From positions 1 to 51,061 of the forward strand of contig JAJQCF010000027.1 in the NCBI GenBank assembly GCA_021202845.1: a stretch of 51,061 nt of DNA, read 5' to 3'. Positions 16,548 to 24,550 of the stretch are shown here, piece by piece. Origin of the DNA: Oscillospiraceae bacterium. Lineage in GTDB: Bacteria; Bacillota; Clostridia; Oscillospirales; Oscillospiraceae. Numbering within the stretch: the stretch's first letter is position 1; every line of letters begins with the position of its first letter. Below the pieces are notes generated by a model that did not search any database, had not been told where the DNA came from, and was given only the letters and a program-made list of their open reading frames with translations. A program made the translations under genes and the position numbers.

Positions 16548-17714
16548 ATGAAAAAATCAATGAAGCTCCTCGCGCTGTTACTGGCAGTCGTCATGCTCTT
16601 CAGCCTTATGACGGCCTGCGGCAGTTCAAGCAGCAGCACGACCACCGACACGAGCAGCTCCAGCAGCTCCGGCGATTCCGCCGCCTCCAGCAGCTCAGAT
16701 GCGTCGGCAAGCACCTCCAGCGACGACGGCACTGTTTACGAGCTGTCGTTCTCCACTCACGACCCCGCCACGAGCGCAAAGACAATTTATTTCCAAGAGT
16801 GGGCTGACGCTATCAACGAGGCTTCCGGCGGACGCATAAACATAACCGTCTACTCCGGTGGCTCTCTGGCGGCCAGCACTGCCGCTCTGGACGCGCTCCG
16901 CACCGGCGTCTGCGACATAGCGTGGATTTACACCAGCTATTTCTCCGGCCAGTTCCCGCTGAGCGAGGTAATATGCAACCCGATTGGCGTTACCTCTGTT
17001 CCTCAGGCTGTTGACGTTATGTACGACCTCTATGACGAGTACCCCGAGCTTCAGGAAGAACTCAGCGAGTTTGAGCTGCTGATGATTCACTCCAACCCGA
17101 CAAACAAAATTTCCACAGTCAACAAGCCCGTCACTTCTGTTTCCGACCTCTCCGGCATGACGTTCCGTGCCAGCGCAGGAACCGCCTCCGACTTGCTCAT
17201 CGCTTGGGGCGCTACCCCGATACAGATGGCTGTCGGCGACATCTACTCCGCAGTTCAGAAGGCAACTATCGACGGCTACATATTCGACTGGACAGGCATT
17301 CAGAGCTTTGGTCTGCAGGAAGTCACGAACTACTACACCACCATGCCTGTTTACCTTGGGCCGTACTTCGTTATGATGAACAAGGACAGCTTCAACGAGC
17401 TGCCCGAAGACCTCCAGCAGCTTATCCGCGATTACTCCGGCTACGACGCCTCTATGGGCATGGCTTGGGTGTATGAGGCTGACGAGCGCGCCGGAAAGCA
17501 GACAATAGAAGAGGCCGGCGGCACGTTTGTTGACGTCACCGACGAGGACGAGTTCACAGAGGCGGCTCAGTCTCTGCTGACTACTTATGCCGAAAACAAC
17601 AGCACCGACACCTTCGATGCCTCCGCTTACATTGCAAGAGCCGAGGAGCTTGCCGAACAGTATTATATCTCCTCCGATGACATCAACGCTACTCTGGATG
17701 AAATGGGATATTAA
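16548..17714 (+). CDS. dctP: TRAP transporter substrate-binding lipoprotein
   Basis: A 388-residue DctP/TAXI-type solute receptor. The signal peptide ends in a lipobox (LMTAC, Cys 24), followed by a Ser/Thr-rich linker to about residue 65, so it is anchored outside the membrane. The binding domain shows the family Arg in MTFRASAGTASDLL, which usually holds the carboxylate of the ligand. It delivers an organic acid to the DctM/DctQ permease encoded next. Its place directly after athLS suggests an aromatic or phenolic acid such as a gallate-type compound as ligand; this is inference. AGGAAGGAA precedes ATG 16548. Confidence 0.9.
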   Translation: MKKSMKLLALLLAVVMLFSLMTACGSSSSSTTTDTSSSSSSGDSAASSSSDASASTSSDDGTVYELSFSTHDPATSAKTIYFQEWADAINEASGGRINITVYSGGSLAASTAALDALRTGVCDIAWIYTSYFSGQFPLSEVICNPIGVTSVPQAVDVMYDLYDEYPELQEELSEFELLMIHSNPTNKISTVNKPVTSVSDLSGMTFRASAGTASDLLIAWGATPIQMAVGDIYSAVQKATIDGYIFDWTGIQSFGLQEVTNYYTTMPVYLGPYFVMMNKDSFNELPEDLQQLIRDYSGYDASMGMAWVYEADERAGKQTIEEAGGTFVDVTDEDEFTEAAQSLLTTYAENNSTDTFDASAYIARAEELAEQYYISSDDINATLDEMGY

Positions 17715-17740
17715 GCCTAACCATTTCTCTGATTAACTCC

Positions 17741-17772
17741 ACGGCGGAAGCAGCTCCGGCCGCTTCCGCCGT
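17741..17772 (+). terminator. Hairpin between dctP and dctM
   Basis: A perfect 11-bp stem (17741-17751 with 17762-17772, 10-base loop). It is likely an attenuator or 3'-stabilising hairpin that keeps the binding protein more abundant than the permease. There is no T run. Confidence 0.5.
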
Positions 17773-17801
17773 GTACGGCATTTTATACTGGGAGAGAAAA
17801 T

Positions 17802-19106
17802 ATGAGTTTAATGACAATAGCAGTCCTGGGCATCGTCGTGCTGCTGATACTTATGTTCCTTGGCATGAATATCGGCCTTGCGATGATGCTTGTAGGCTTT
17901 ATCGGCTACGGCTTCGCAGTGAACTGGAAAGCGGCTTACGGCGTTTTGCAGACTGTGCCGTATACTCAGGCGGCGTCATATTCCATGACCGTTGTCCCGC
18001 TGTTTATAATGATGGGTAACTTCGCGTTTGCCTCCGGCATGAGCGAAAACCTCTATTCGGCAGCCAATAAGTGGGTCGGACGTCTGCCCGGCGGACTGGC
18101 TTGCGCAACAACCGTCGCCTGCGCCGCCTTCGGAGCCATTTGCGGCTCCACAAACGCCACCACCGCCACAATGGGCGTTGTGGCAATACCCGAAATGAGA
18201 AAGTATGGCTACAAGGACACGCTTTCCTGCGGCTCCGTTGCCGTCGGTGGCGGTCTTGGCGTAATGATACCGCCAAGCACATGTTTTATTGCTTATGGCA
18301 TTATGGCTGAGCAGTCAATAGGCCGCCTTTTTGCGGCCGGAATACTGCCGGGTATATTGATTACGGTTCTTATTGTAATTACTATTGTGGTACAGGTGAA
18401 AGTTTCTCCGACCTTGGCTCCCAAGGGCGAGCGCTATACATGGAAAGAGAGATGGATTTCCCTCGCCAAGTGCTGGGACGTTCTGATTCTCTTTATCGGT
18501 GTGTTCTGGGCCATGTTCTCCGGCATATTCACTATTAACGAGGCCGCGGCCGCCGGCGCGCTGCTGTCTATTATACTGATGGCTATCAAGCGCAAGCTGA
18601 CAATCGCTTCGTTCAAGAAGGTTATGTGGGACTCCATAAAGACCACGGCAATGACCTATCTTATCGTTATCGGCGCAATGGTGTTCGGTTCGTTCCTGAC
18701 AATTACCCAGATGCCGATGAAGCTGGCGGCTATAATCTCCGGCCTTGACGTTTCCAAGTACATAATTCTGGCGGCCATTGTTGTTGTCTATGTTGTCCTT
18801 GGCTGCTTCATGGACGCGCTGCCTATGATAATGCTCACCGTTCCCATTTTCCTGCCGATTGTCACCGGCTTGGGCTTCGATGCCATTTGGTTCGGCGTTA
18901 TAATCATTATCGTTATGATGATTGGCTTCATAACCCCGCCGGTCGGTATGAACTGCTACGTGCTCTCGGGAATAGTGCGGGATGTGCCGCTGTTCACAAT
19001 TTTCCGCGGCTCGGTGCCGTATATCATACCGCTGCTTGTCAGCTTTATCCTGATAACAATGTTCCCGCAGATTGCGCTTGTTATCCCCACTATGCTCTAC
19101 GGTTAA
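17802..19106 (+). CDS. dctM: TRAP transporter large permease subunit
   Basis: A 434-residue DctM-type permease with about 12 membrane helices. Typical features are the GAICGSTNATTATMG stretch and the loop GLGVMIPPST, with a second similar half ending in FITPPVGMNCYVL. It carries the substrate across the membrane using a sodium gradient in known members. GGGAGAG precedes ATG 17802. The order P-M-Q, rather than the common P-Q-M, is a small variation seen in some Firmicutes. Confidence 0.92.
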   Translation: MSLMTIAVLGIVVLLILMFLGMNIGLAMMLVGFIGYGFAVNWKAAYGVLQTVPYTQAASYSMTVVPLFIMMGNFAFASGMSENLYSAANKWVGRLPGGLACATTVACAAFGAICGSTNATTATMGVVAIPEMRKYGYKDTLSCGSVAVGGGLGVMIPPSTCFIAYGIMAEQSIGRLFAAGILPGILITVLIVITIVVQVKVSPTLAPKGERYTWKERWISLAKCWDVLILFIGVFWAMFSGIFTINEAAAAGALLSIILMAIKRKLTIASFKKVMWDSIKTTAMTYLIVIGAMVFGSFLTITQMPMKLAAIISGLDVSKYIILAAIVVVYVVLGCFMDALPMIMLTVPIFLPIVTGLGFDAIWFGVIIIIVMMIGFITPPVGMNCYVLSGIVRDVPLFTIFRGSVPYIIPLLVSFILITMFPQIALVIPTMLYG

Positions 19107-19119
19107 GGAGGCTGGCAAC

Positions 19120-19638
19120 ATGAAGGTTCTCAGAAAAATAAGCTACTTCCTGAATATGATTCTCGGTTATATTTCCTTTGTCGCGTTCTTTGTCATTATG
19201 GCGTTTATAGTCCTGAACGTCATCATGCGCTACCTGTTCAACTCGCCGATTCTTGGCGCGTATGAGATAGTGGAGCAGATGATGCTTGTTGGCGTGTTTT
19301 GCTCCTTTGCCTATGCTCAGGAGCAGGGAGCGCACATCAGGGTGACAATGCTCATAATGCATCTCCCCAAGCGCGTTGCAATGATTGTCTGCGCGCTGAT
19401 GGATTTGGGAGCGACCGTAATCCTGATACTTTTGACCTACTCGGCGTACAATCAGGATATGCTCGCCCTGCAAAGCGCCTACACCACAGCCCAGCTGAAA
19501 ATTTCCCTCGTACCGTTCTACACTCTCGAGGTGATATGCTCGGTGATTTTCGCAATCGCCATGCTCCTTGACGCCGTCGATTACATCCGCGGCATATTCA
19601 ACAAGGACATAGCCAACGAGCTGTGCAGCAAGTTTTAA
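19120..19638 (+). CDS. dctQ: TRAP transporter small permease subunit
   Basis: A 172-residue DctQ-type protein with four predicted membrane segments and the family-like stretch NVIMRYLFNSPILGAYEI. It pairs with DctM in the membrane. ATG 19120 is chosen because AAGGAGG lies just before it; an upstream in-frame ATG at 19072 would overlap the end of dctM. It is the last gene of the athLS-TRAP unit and is followed by a strong terminator. Confidence 0.9.
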   Translation: MKVLRKISYFLNMILGYISFVAFFVIMAFIVLNVIMRYLFNSPILGAYEIVEQMMLVGVFCSFAYAQEQGAHIRVTMLIMHLPKRVAMIVCALMDLGATVILILLTYSAYNQDMLALQSAYTTAQLKISLVPFYTLEVICSVIFAIAMLLDAVDYIRGIFNKDIANELCSKF

Positions 19639-19677
19639 CACCTATATCAATATTTTCATTTTCTTTCATTTCCTAAC

Positions 19678-19715
19678 ACAAAAGGTGCCGCACCCCCTGA
19701 CGCGGCATCTTTTGT
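19678..19715 (+). terminator. Terminator after the TRAP operon
   Basis: A 14-bp stem with one G-U pair (19678-19691 with 19702-19715), loop of 10 bases. The right arm ends in TCTTTTGT, giving a T-rich tail. It lies 40 bases past the dctQ stop. Confidence 0.75.
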
Positions 19716-19836
19716 GCGTTTTTATCATTGACATCAAATCAAACCGCCATGTAAGGTTGGTAAGTATAGATAGGTTCTTCTGTGCCGTCAATTTCACCGG
19801 CACTTTTTTATTGCTCTCACGGAACTTGGAATAAAA

Positions 19837-19986
19837 ATGAAAAATGCGTCCTCCGAGGCCTACAAGATGCATCCTCTCAGGGTGCCTACAAACGAACGAG
19901 AATATGCTAAACTTATGATTGGCAAAGCAAAAGGTGTACTCAAAGGGCACCTTTTGGGAGCAAAGATGCCCTGCGAGTCCCTCTGA
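19837..19986 (+). CDS. Possible 49-residue protein upstream of parB-like gene
   Basis: A short frame starting ATG 19837 and ending TGA 19986, encoding a basic peptide with segments such as VPTNEREYAKLMIGKAKGVL and LLGAKMPCESL. The composition looks protein-like rather than random, but the ribosome binding site is weak and I do not recognise it. It ends 50 bases before the ParB-like gene and could be a small element protein or the end of a decayed gene. Confidence 0.35.
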   Translation: MKNASSEAYKMHPLRVPTNEREYAKLMIGKAKGVLKGHLLGAKMPCESL

Positions 19987-20036
19987 AAACCGAAGAAAAT
20001 GCGGTAAACTTAAATCAGAAAAGGAGGTCAATGCAT

Positions 20037-21157
20037 ATGAATAAACAGCCAAAACTTAATCCCGTTTTGCAAATTGACAGCGAGTTTGAGAGCAAAATAC
20101 CGCCGCTGACAGACGACGAGTACAAACAGCTTGAGGAAAACATCCTTTCCGAAGGAATCGTCCTCATGCCGCTTATCGTGTGGGGCAAGACGATTGTGGA
20201 CGGTCACAACAGATATAAAATCGCACAGCGGCACCCGAATGTCATCTACACTGTCCACGAAAAGGATTTTGACAACCGCTATGAAGCGCTCGCATGGATT
20301 TGCAAGAATCGCTCGGACGCAGGAACCTTACCCCGACACAGAAAAAACTGCTGATTGGAGACAGGTATGAAGCCGAGAAAATGGCACACGGCGGAGATAG
20401 GAAAAGTGAGGACGTAAAATCAACGGATCAATTTGGTCCGTTGATTTCAGCCCACGCAACCCGCGCTCGAATTGCAGCAGAAACGAACTCCAGCGAGGGC
20501 TATGTACAAAGAGCCGGAGAATATTCACAGGGAGCAGAGGCAGCGGAAAATGTGTCTCCCGGATTCCGTCAGGAAATTCTCTCTGGCAAGGTTAAGCCCA
20601 CGCAGCAGCAGATGAGAGAAATTGTAAAAGCGCCGCCGGAGAAGCGAAAACCGCTGGTGAAGGCGCTGCAAACTGCGTCTCCCAAAAAGAGCAACAAACC
20701 GAAATACAAAGTCACATCAAAACCGACAATGAGCGCCGAGAGCCGAAAATCAGCGATTGCAGCTATTCAAAGAATTTTCGCGGAGCTGGCAAGGCCGAAG
20801 CCGCCTCTGACCTTGCAGGGCGCTGTTCAGCAATTTGAATGGAAGGTCACTTTAATGCTTGAAGATTTAGACGGCATTTTTAACAGTTGGCCGCAGCTCG
20901 TATCCGAAGAAATCTACCGCAATCAGGTTGTCAAAACGCTCGAAGATTTGAAAGAATACATTTTGCATATTGAAAGCGGCAACCTTTATGCGTGGGACCA
21001 TGAAGCAAGGAAAATTGTATCGGGGAGCGCCAATGATAGTGATACAATGGAGCCGCCTCCAAAAACGATTGGAATACAAAGCCAACATTGCATAAATCAT
21101 AGAAAATATGAGAAAAATATACCTGAGCAAAGGAGAGTGGTTGATGCTTGGAGATGA
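20037..21157 (+). pseudogene. ParB-like protein gene with a frameshift
   Basis: A ParB/Spo0J-N-like gene of the kind found on clostridial mobile elements. The first frame (from 20037) gives the ParB nuclease-like fold, with the motif TIVDGHNRYKIAQRHP and then YEALAWICKN. The protein should continue with LGRRNLTPTQKKLL, but this is in the +2 frame and runs to 21157. A single lost base near 20308-20313 explains it; the expected residues after WICKN would be Q-LGRRNLT. Joined, the product would be about 370 residues. AAGGAGG at 20021-20027 favours ATG 20037 over 20031. The stop overlaps the next gene by 4 bases. It could be a real pseudogene or a sequencing error. Confidence 0.8.
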
Positions 21158-21411
21158 ATGTCAGAGATGACAAGCGGATGGTTGAAATTTGGCTAACCAA
21201 CGCGGAAAAAAATGACTCCGTTTTGTGTGAGGAGCTGAAAGACATCTATGACATATTTAATAAGAAAAAATACTTGGTGGCTGTGTTTGAATCGGGGGAA
21301 AAGGACCTTTATCAAGGCACGCTGGATTTGCTGGCTTATAACAAACGCCGCTGTGCCGAAGCGGAGGTACAGCGGGAGAAGAAATTACAAAGAAGCGCGA
21401 CTGCACGATAA
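21154..21411 (+). CDS. Small mobile-element protein of unknown function
   Basis: An 85-residue charged protein (MNVRDDKRMVEIWLTNAEKN at the start), with no membrane segment. I recognise the type: similar small proteins sit between ParB-like and recombinase genes on clostridial integrative elements, but no function is known to me. The start overlaps the ParB-like stop in an ATGA, so the two are coupled. A terminator at 21420-21440 follows. It may be a cofactor of the recombinase or a DNA-binding helper, but nothing in the sequence proves it. Confidence 0.7.
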   Translation: MNVRDDKRMVEIWLTNAEKNDSVLCEELKDIYDIFNKKKYLVAVFESGEKDLYQGTLDLLAYNKRRCAEAEVQREKKLQRSATAR

Positions 21412-21419
21412 AATTTGGG

Positions 21420-21440
21420 CGGAAGGGAAAATCTCTTCCG
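21420..21440 (+). terminator. Terminator before the recombinase gene
   Basis: A 9-bp stem with one G-U pair (21420-21428 with 21432-21440, AAA loop), followed by TCATTTTTCTGTTTTT. It ends the ParB-like unit. Confidence 0.75.
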
Positions 21441-21459
21441 TCATTTTTCTGTTTTTGTC

Positions 21460-21488
21460 TTGAAAATGCCACAAACGTATGGTACAAT
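21460..21488 (+). promoter_or_regulatory. Candidate promoter of the recombinase
   Basis: TTGAAA at 21460-21465 and TACAAT at 21483-21488 with a 17-base spacer, 60 bases before the recombinase start. This looks like a vegetative sigma-A promoter, not an obvious sporulation-sigma promoter. Confidence 0.55.
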
Positions 21489-21547
21489 ATTATCTATAAT
21501 TATATAATACTAAAGAGATATTTTTGATACAATCAGAGGTGGCGGAT

Positions 21548-23698
21548 ATGACCGAAAAATTTGACATAGCGGGCTATGCCCGTATCTCCGTTGATGATGA
21601 GCTCGACCAGAAGAATATTTCTATTGAGAACCAAAAAGCTATCATCGAGGCCTATGTAGAACAGCATTTCCCTGATAGCACTCTTACATTTTTTGAAGAC
21701 CGCGACCGAAGCGGGTACACTTTTAATCAGCGCGAGGGCTATCAGGAGATGCGTCGAGGGCTTGTGTCCCATAAATATGATATTCTCATTATTAAGGATT
21801 TTTCCCGCTTCTCCCGCCGCAATTCGCGTGGCTTGGTTGAATTGGAAGACCTGCGTGACGCCGGTGTGCGCATTATTTCCATTGGCGACTGCATCGACTT
21901 TCCAAGCGGAGATGACTGGCTGAAAATCCAGTTTCAGTTTCTTATAAACGAGATGCCTGTTACCGATACCTCGCGCAAGGTGAAAAGTGTTATTAAGCGC
22001 AGGCAGGCTGACGGAGAGTGGATTTGCGCCGCGCCCTATGGTTATGTTGTCAACAGTCAAAGAAATTTTGAAATCGTGCCGACCGAAGCCGAAATTGTGC
22101 GCAAAATCTTTGGCCTCTATAACAACGAGGGCTGGGGTTACAAAAAAATCGCTAACTATCTTACCGACAAGTGCATTCCTACACCACGAATGTCCGAGCA
22201 GATGCGCAAAGAAGCTGACGGCAGGGAATACAAGCGTCAGGTCAAGGCAGCTTGGGCGATTGTCACGGTTCAGGGCATATTGGATAATGATTTTTACATC
22301 GGTACGCTCCGTCAAGGTAAGTACACCCGCGCCAAAATCAACGGCAAAGACGTTAGGCGGGACGACGGTGAGCAGATTGTTATTGAGAATCATCATCAGC
22401 CGATTATCGATTACCGCACATTTGCCACTACAAGGGCTTTGCGCGAGAAACGTACACGGAATAACTACCGCGGTGTGAAAATCAACGACAATGTCTACTC
22501 CGGCTTTTTGCGCTGCGGAGACTGCGGCAGCCCGATGTTTGCAATGAGCCGCCGCGGCCTTGCGCCCGCCTATACCTGCGGCACATATCACCGACGCGGC
22601 TTGTCCGGCTGCACAAGCCACCACATTCGCGTGGACAGGCTGGACGATTTACTGAAAAGCTATGTGACCAAGCTGATGGAAAATTCCTCATCAATGCTCA
22701 AACAGCTCAACCGCGACCTTGCCCGCGAAAGTGACAGCGTTGCCGAGACTGAACAATCAGCCGACAATATTGCAGCGGTGCTGGAAGAATTGAAAGAAGA
22801 AATGAAAGTCACCAAGCGCCAGCGAATCCGTGAGATAATGAAAAAGCCTGATAGAGAGGCAGAAATCGAAGCCACATATGATGAGCTTGAGTCAGAATTG
22901 CAAAGAAAAATTGACGGATTGAATCATCAGATAGACTTGCTCAGCGATAAGCGCAACATGGTCATCAAAGTCAACCGAGCGGCAAAAACTGCGATTGATG
23001 TGTTTGCGGATATTCTCGCCAAGGAAAAACTTGAGAGAAACGATTTGGAACTCATTATTGACCAGATACTGGTTTATGAAGACCATTTGGAAATAAAGCT
23101 GCAACGGGACATAGACTCGCTTTTGCGGTGCGGTACTTTGGAGGAAGCCGCAAATTTTAATCAAGACATCGAAAATAGCTTAAATTGCCGTTTAGTCCAA
23201 AGTGCTGTGCATCAAAAGGACAAGGTTTTCGATGTCCGTGTTATCAGTGACGGCGACCCGCTGGAGATATACACTGAGAAGGACGGCGAGGTTATTTTTA
23301 AGAAGTATTCGCCTATGGCCGAGCTGAGCGACTTCGCCGCGCAGATTTGCGACAGTCTGCACAAAACCACCGGTGCGGTGGCGGCCATTTGCGACCGCGA
23401 TACGATAATTGCCGCGGCCGGTTCCACGCGGCGCGAGCTTATGGATAAGCGCATCAGCCCTGTGCTTGAGCAGATAATGGAAAACCGCAGCCCGTACCAC
23501 GCCGAAAAGGAGCTGGAAATTTCGGTGCTGGAGGGCGCGGACGAGCCGTGCCTGAGCGTGGCTGCGCCGATAATTGCGGCGGGCGATATACTCGGCTGCG
23601 TCATCTTCACCGCGCCCAAGGGCGCTCCCGCGCACGGCGACACGGAAAACAAGCTGGCACAGACCGTAGCCGCCTTCTTAGGCCGACAAATGGAGTGA
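21548..23698 (+). CDS. Large serine recombinase fused in frame to SpoVT C-terminal domain
   Basis: A 716-residue product with two origins. Residues 1 to about 567 are a large serine recombinase: catalytic Ser14 in GYARISVDDE, the DFSRFSR motif, a recombinase domain, a zinc ribbon (RCGDCGSP and YTCGTYHRRGLSGC) and a long coiled coil at about 385-485. From about residue 566 (DGDPLEIYTEKDGEV) to the end (FLGRQME) it matches the SpoVT GAF-like domain and C-terminus as I know it from Bacillus. The AbrB DNA-binding half of SpoVT is missing. The simplest reading is an element integrated within spoVT, with the recombinase gene overlapping the right attachment site. ATG 21548 follows AGAGGTGG. An upstream in-frame TTG exists at 21524. 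Confidence 0.9.
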   Translation: MTEKFDIAGYARISVDDELDQKNISIENQKAIIEAYVEQHFPDSTLTFFEDRDRSGYTFNQREGYQEMRRGLVSHKYDILIIKDFSRFSRRNSRGLVELEDLRDAGVRIISIGDCIDFPSGDDWLKIQFQFLINEMPVTDTSRKVKSVIKRRQADGEWICAAPYGYVVNSQRNFEIVPTEAEIVRKIFGLYNNEGWGYKKIANYLTDKCIPTPRMSEQMRKEADGREYKRQVKAAWAIVTVQGILDNDFYIGTLRQGKYTRAKINGKDVRRDDGEQIVIENHHQPIIDYRTFATTRALREKRTRNNYRGVKINDNVYSGFLRCGDCGSPMFAMSRRGLAPAYTCGTYHRRGLSGCTSHHIRVDRLDDLLKSYVTKLMENSSSMLKQLNRDLARESDSVAETEQSADNIAAVLEELKEEMKVTKRQRIREIMKKPDREAEIEATYDELESELQRKIDGLNHQIDLLSDKRNMVIKVNRAAKTAIDVFADILAKEKLERNDLELIIDQILVYEDHLEIKLQRDIDSLLRCGTLEEAANFNQDIENSLNCRLVQSAVHQKDKVFDVRVISDGDPLEIYTEKDGEVIFKKYSPMAELSDFAAQICDSLHKTTGAVAAICDRDTIIAAAGSTRRELMDKRISPVLEQIMENRSPYHAEKELEISVLEGADEPCLSVAAPIIAAGDILGCVIFTAPKGAPAHGDTENKLAQTVAAFLGRQME
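23231..23260 (+). other. Predicted right attachment junction in spoVT
   Basis: Here the recombinase tail (DVRVIS) gives way to the SpoVT sequence (DGDPLEIY). In intact SpoVT the residues before DGDPLEI are normally LRIR or similar. The crossover should lie near 23240-23256; the exact core needs the left junction or an empty site. Confidence 0.55.
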
Positions 23699-23713
23699 TT
23701 CAGCCGCACTCTT

Positions 23714-23752
23714 CGCCGCCCCAACCTCGCAAAACGTGAGGACGGGGCGGCG
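23714..23752 (+). terminator. Terminator-like hairpin after the spoVT fragment
   Basis: Outer 9-bp arms 23714-23722 and 23744-23752, with an inner 4-bp pairing 23725-23728 to 23738-23741. It lies just past the SpoVT stop. GC-rich with no T run. Confidence 0.55.
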
Positions 23753-23818
23753 CTGGACAGCTCCGTTACATATCGCTATAATTAAGTAATAACTGTCAAT
23801 TATCCTCCCTGCGCGTCC

Positions 23819-23847
23819 TTGACATCCTTCGCCCGCGGTGTTATGCT
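23819..23847 (+). promoter_or_regulatory. Promoter of the two-component system
   Basis: TTGACA at 23819-23824 and TATGCT at 23842-23847 with a 17-base spacer, 44 bases before the GTG start of the response regulator. Confidence 0.65.
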
Positions 23848-23890
23848 ATGGCTATAAAAATTGCGGCCGACGGGAGAGGAGGAGAGCGGC

Positions 23891-24544
23891 GTGATAAGGA
23901 TTTTGGTTGTGGAGGACGAAAAGCCGATAAATGAGCTTATAACCATGAACCTCACCGCGGCAGGGTATGAGTGCGTGTCCGTTTATGACGGGCTGGCGGC
24001 GTGCGACGCGCTGGACAAAGAGAGCTTCGACCTTGTGCTGCTGGACATAATGCTGCCCGGAGCCGACGGCTACGAGGTGCTGGAGTTTATAAAACCCATG
24101 GAAATCCCCGTAATTTTCCTCACCGCCAAGGGCACGACGGAGGACAAGGTCAAGGGGCTGAAGCTGGGCGCGGACGACTACCTCACCAAGCCGTTTGAAA
24201 TAGTCGAGCTACTGGCGCGCGTGGAGAGCGTACTCCGCCGCGCGGGAAAGGCGCAGTCGGAGTTTGAGGTTGCAGATTTGAGAATCGATATGCGCTCGCG
24301 CTCGGTATACCGCAGTTCTAAGGAAATTATTCTCACAATGAAGGAGTTTGACCTTCTGCTGCTCTTTGCTCAAAACCCCAATATCGCGCTGTTCCGCGAA
24401 ACGCTCTACGAGCACGTGTGGGGCAGCAATTATATGGGAGATTCCCGCACGGTTGACCTCCATGTGCAGCGCCTGCGCAAAAAGCTGCACTGGGAGGACA
24501 AGATAAAGACCATTTACAAGGTCGGGTACCGTCTGGAGATATAA
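23891..24544 (+). CDS. OmpR/PhoB-family response regulator
   Basis: A 217-residue response regulator. The receiver domain has acidic residues E8 and D9, phospho-acceptor D52 in LVLLDIMLPGADGYE, and the conserved Lys in LTKPF. The C-terminal winged-helix DNA-binding domain ends in SRTVDLHVQRLRKKL and YKVGYRLE. GTG at 23891 is chosen because the protein then begins MIRILVVEDE as expected and GGAGGAGAG lies just upstream. It is followed after 6 bases by its sensor kinase and probably controls envelope-related genes, but the target is unknown. Confidence 0.92.
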   Translation: MIRILVVEDEKPINELITMNLTAAGYECVSVYDGLAACDALDKESFDLVLLDIMLPGADGYEVLEFIKPMEIPVIFLTAKGTTEDKVKGLKLGADDYLTKPFEIVELLARVESVLRRAGKAQSEFEVADLRIDMRSRSVYRSSKEIILTMKEFDLLLLFAQNPNIALFRETLYEHVWGSNYMGDSRTVDLHVQRLRKKLHWEDKIKTIYKVGYRLEI

Positions 24545-24550
24545 CTGCCT

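Larger units (their letters stand above)
19639..20036. other. Junction between TRAP operon and mobile-element genes
   Basis: About 400 bases holding a terminator (19678-19715) and a possible 49-residue ORF (19837-19986). I looked here for the N-terminal AbrB half of spoVT, which would mark the left end of a short element, and found no such coding sequence. Base composition shifts from GC-rich to AT-rich after the terminator. Confidence 0.5.

Noticed and set aside
16548-16740. Ser/Thr-rich runs as a mobile or simple-sequence repeat
   Set aside because: They encode the flexible linker after the lipoprotein Cys, as in the BMP lipoprotein at 45778-47007, and need no other explanation.
19639-20036. 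The left end of a short element carrying the spoVT 5' half
   Set aside because: Reading all frames here gave no AbrB domain (no GRVVIPKEIR-like sequence). The left junction must lie elsewhere.
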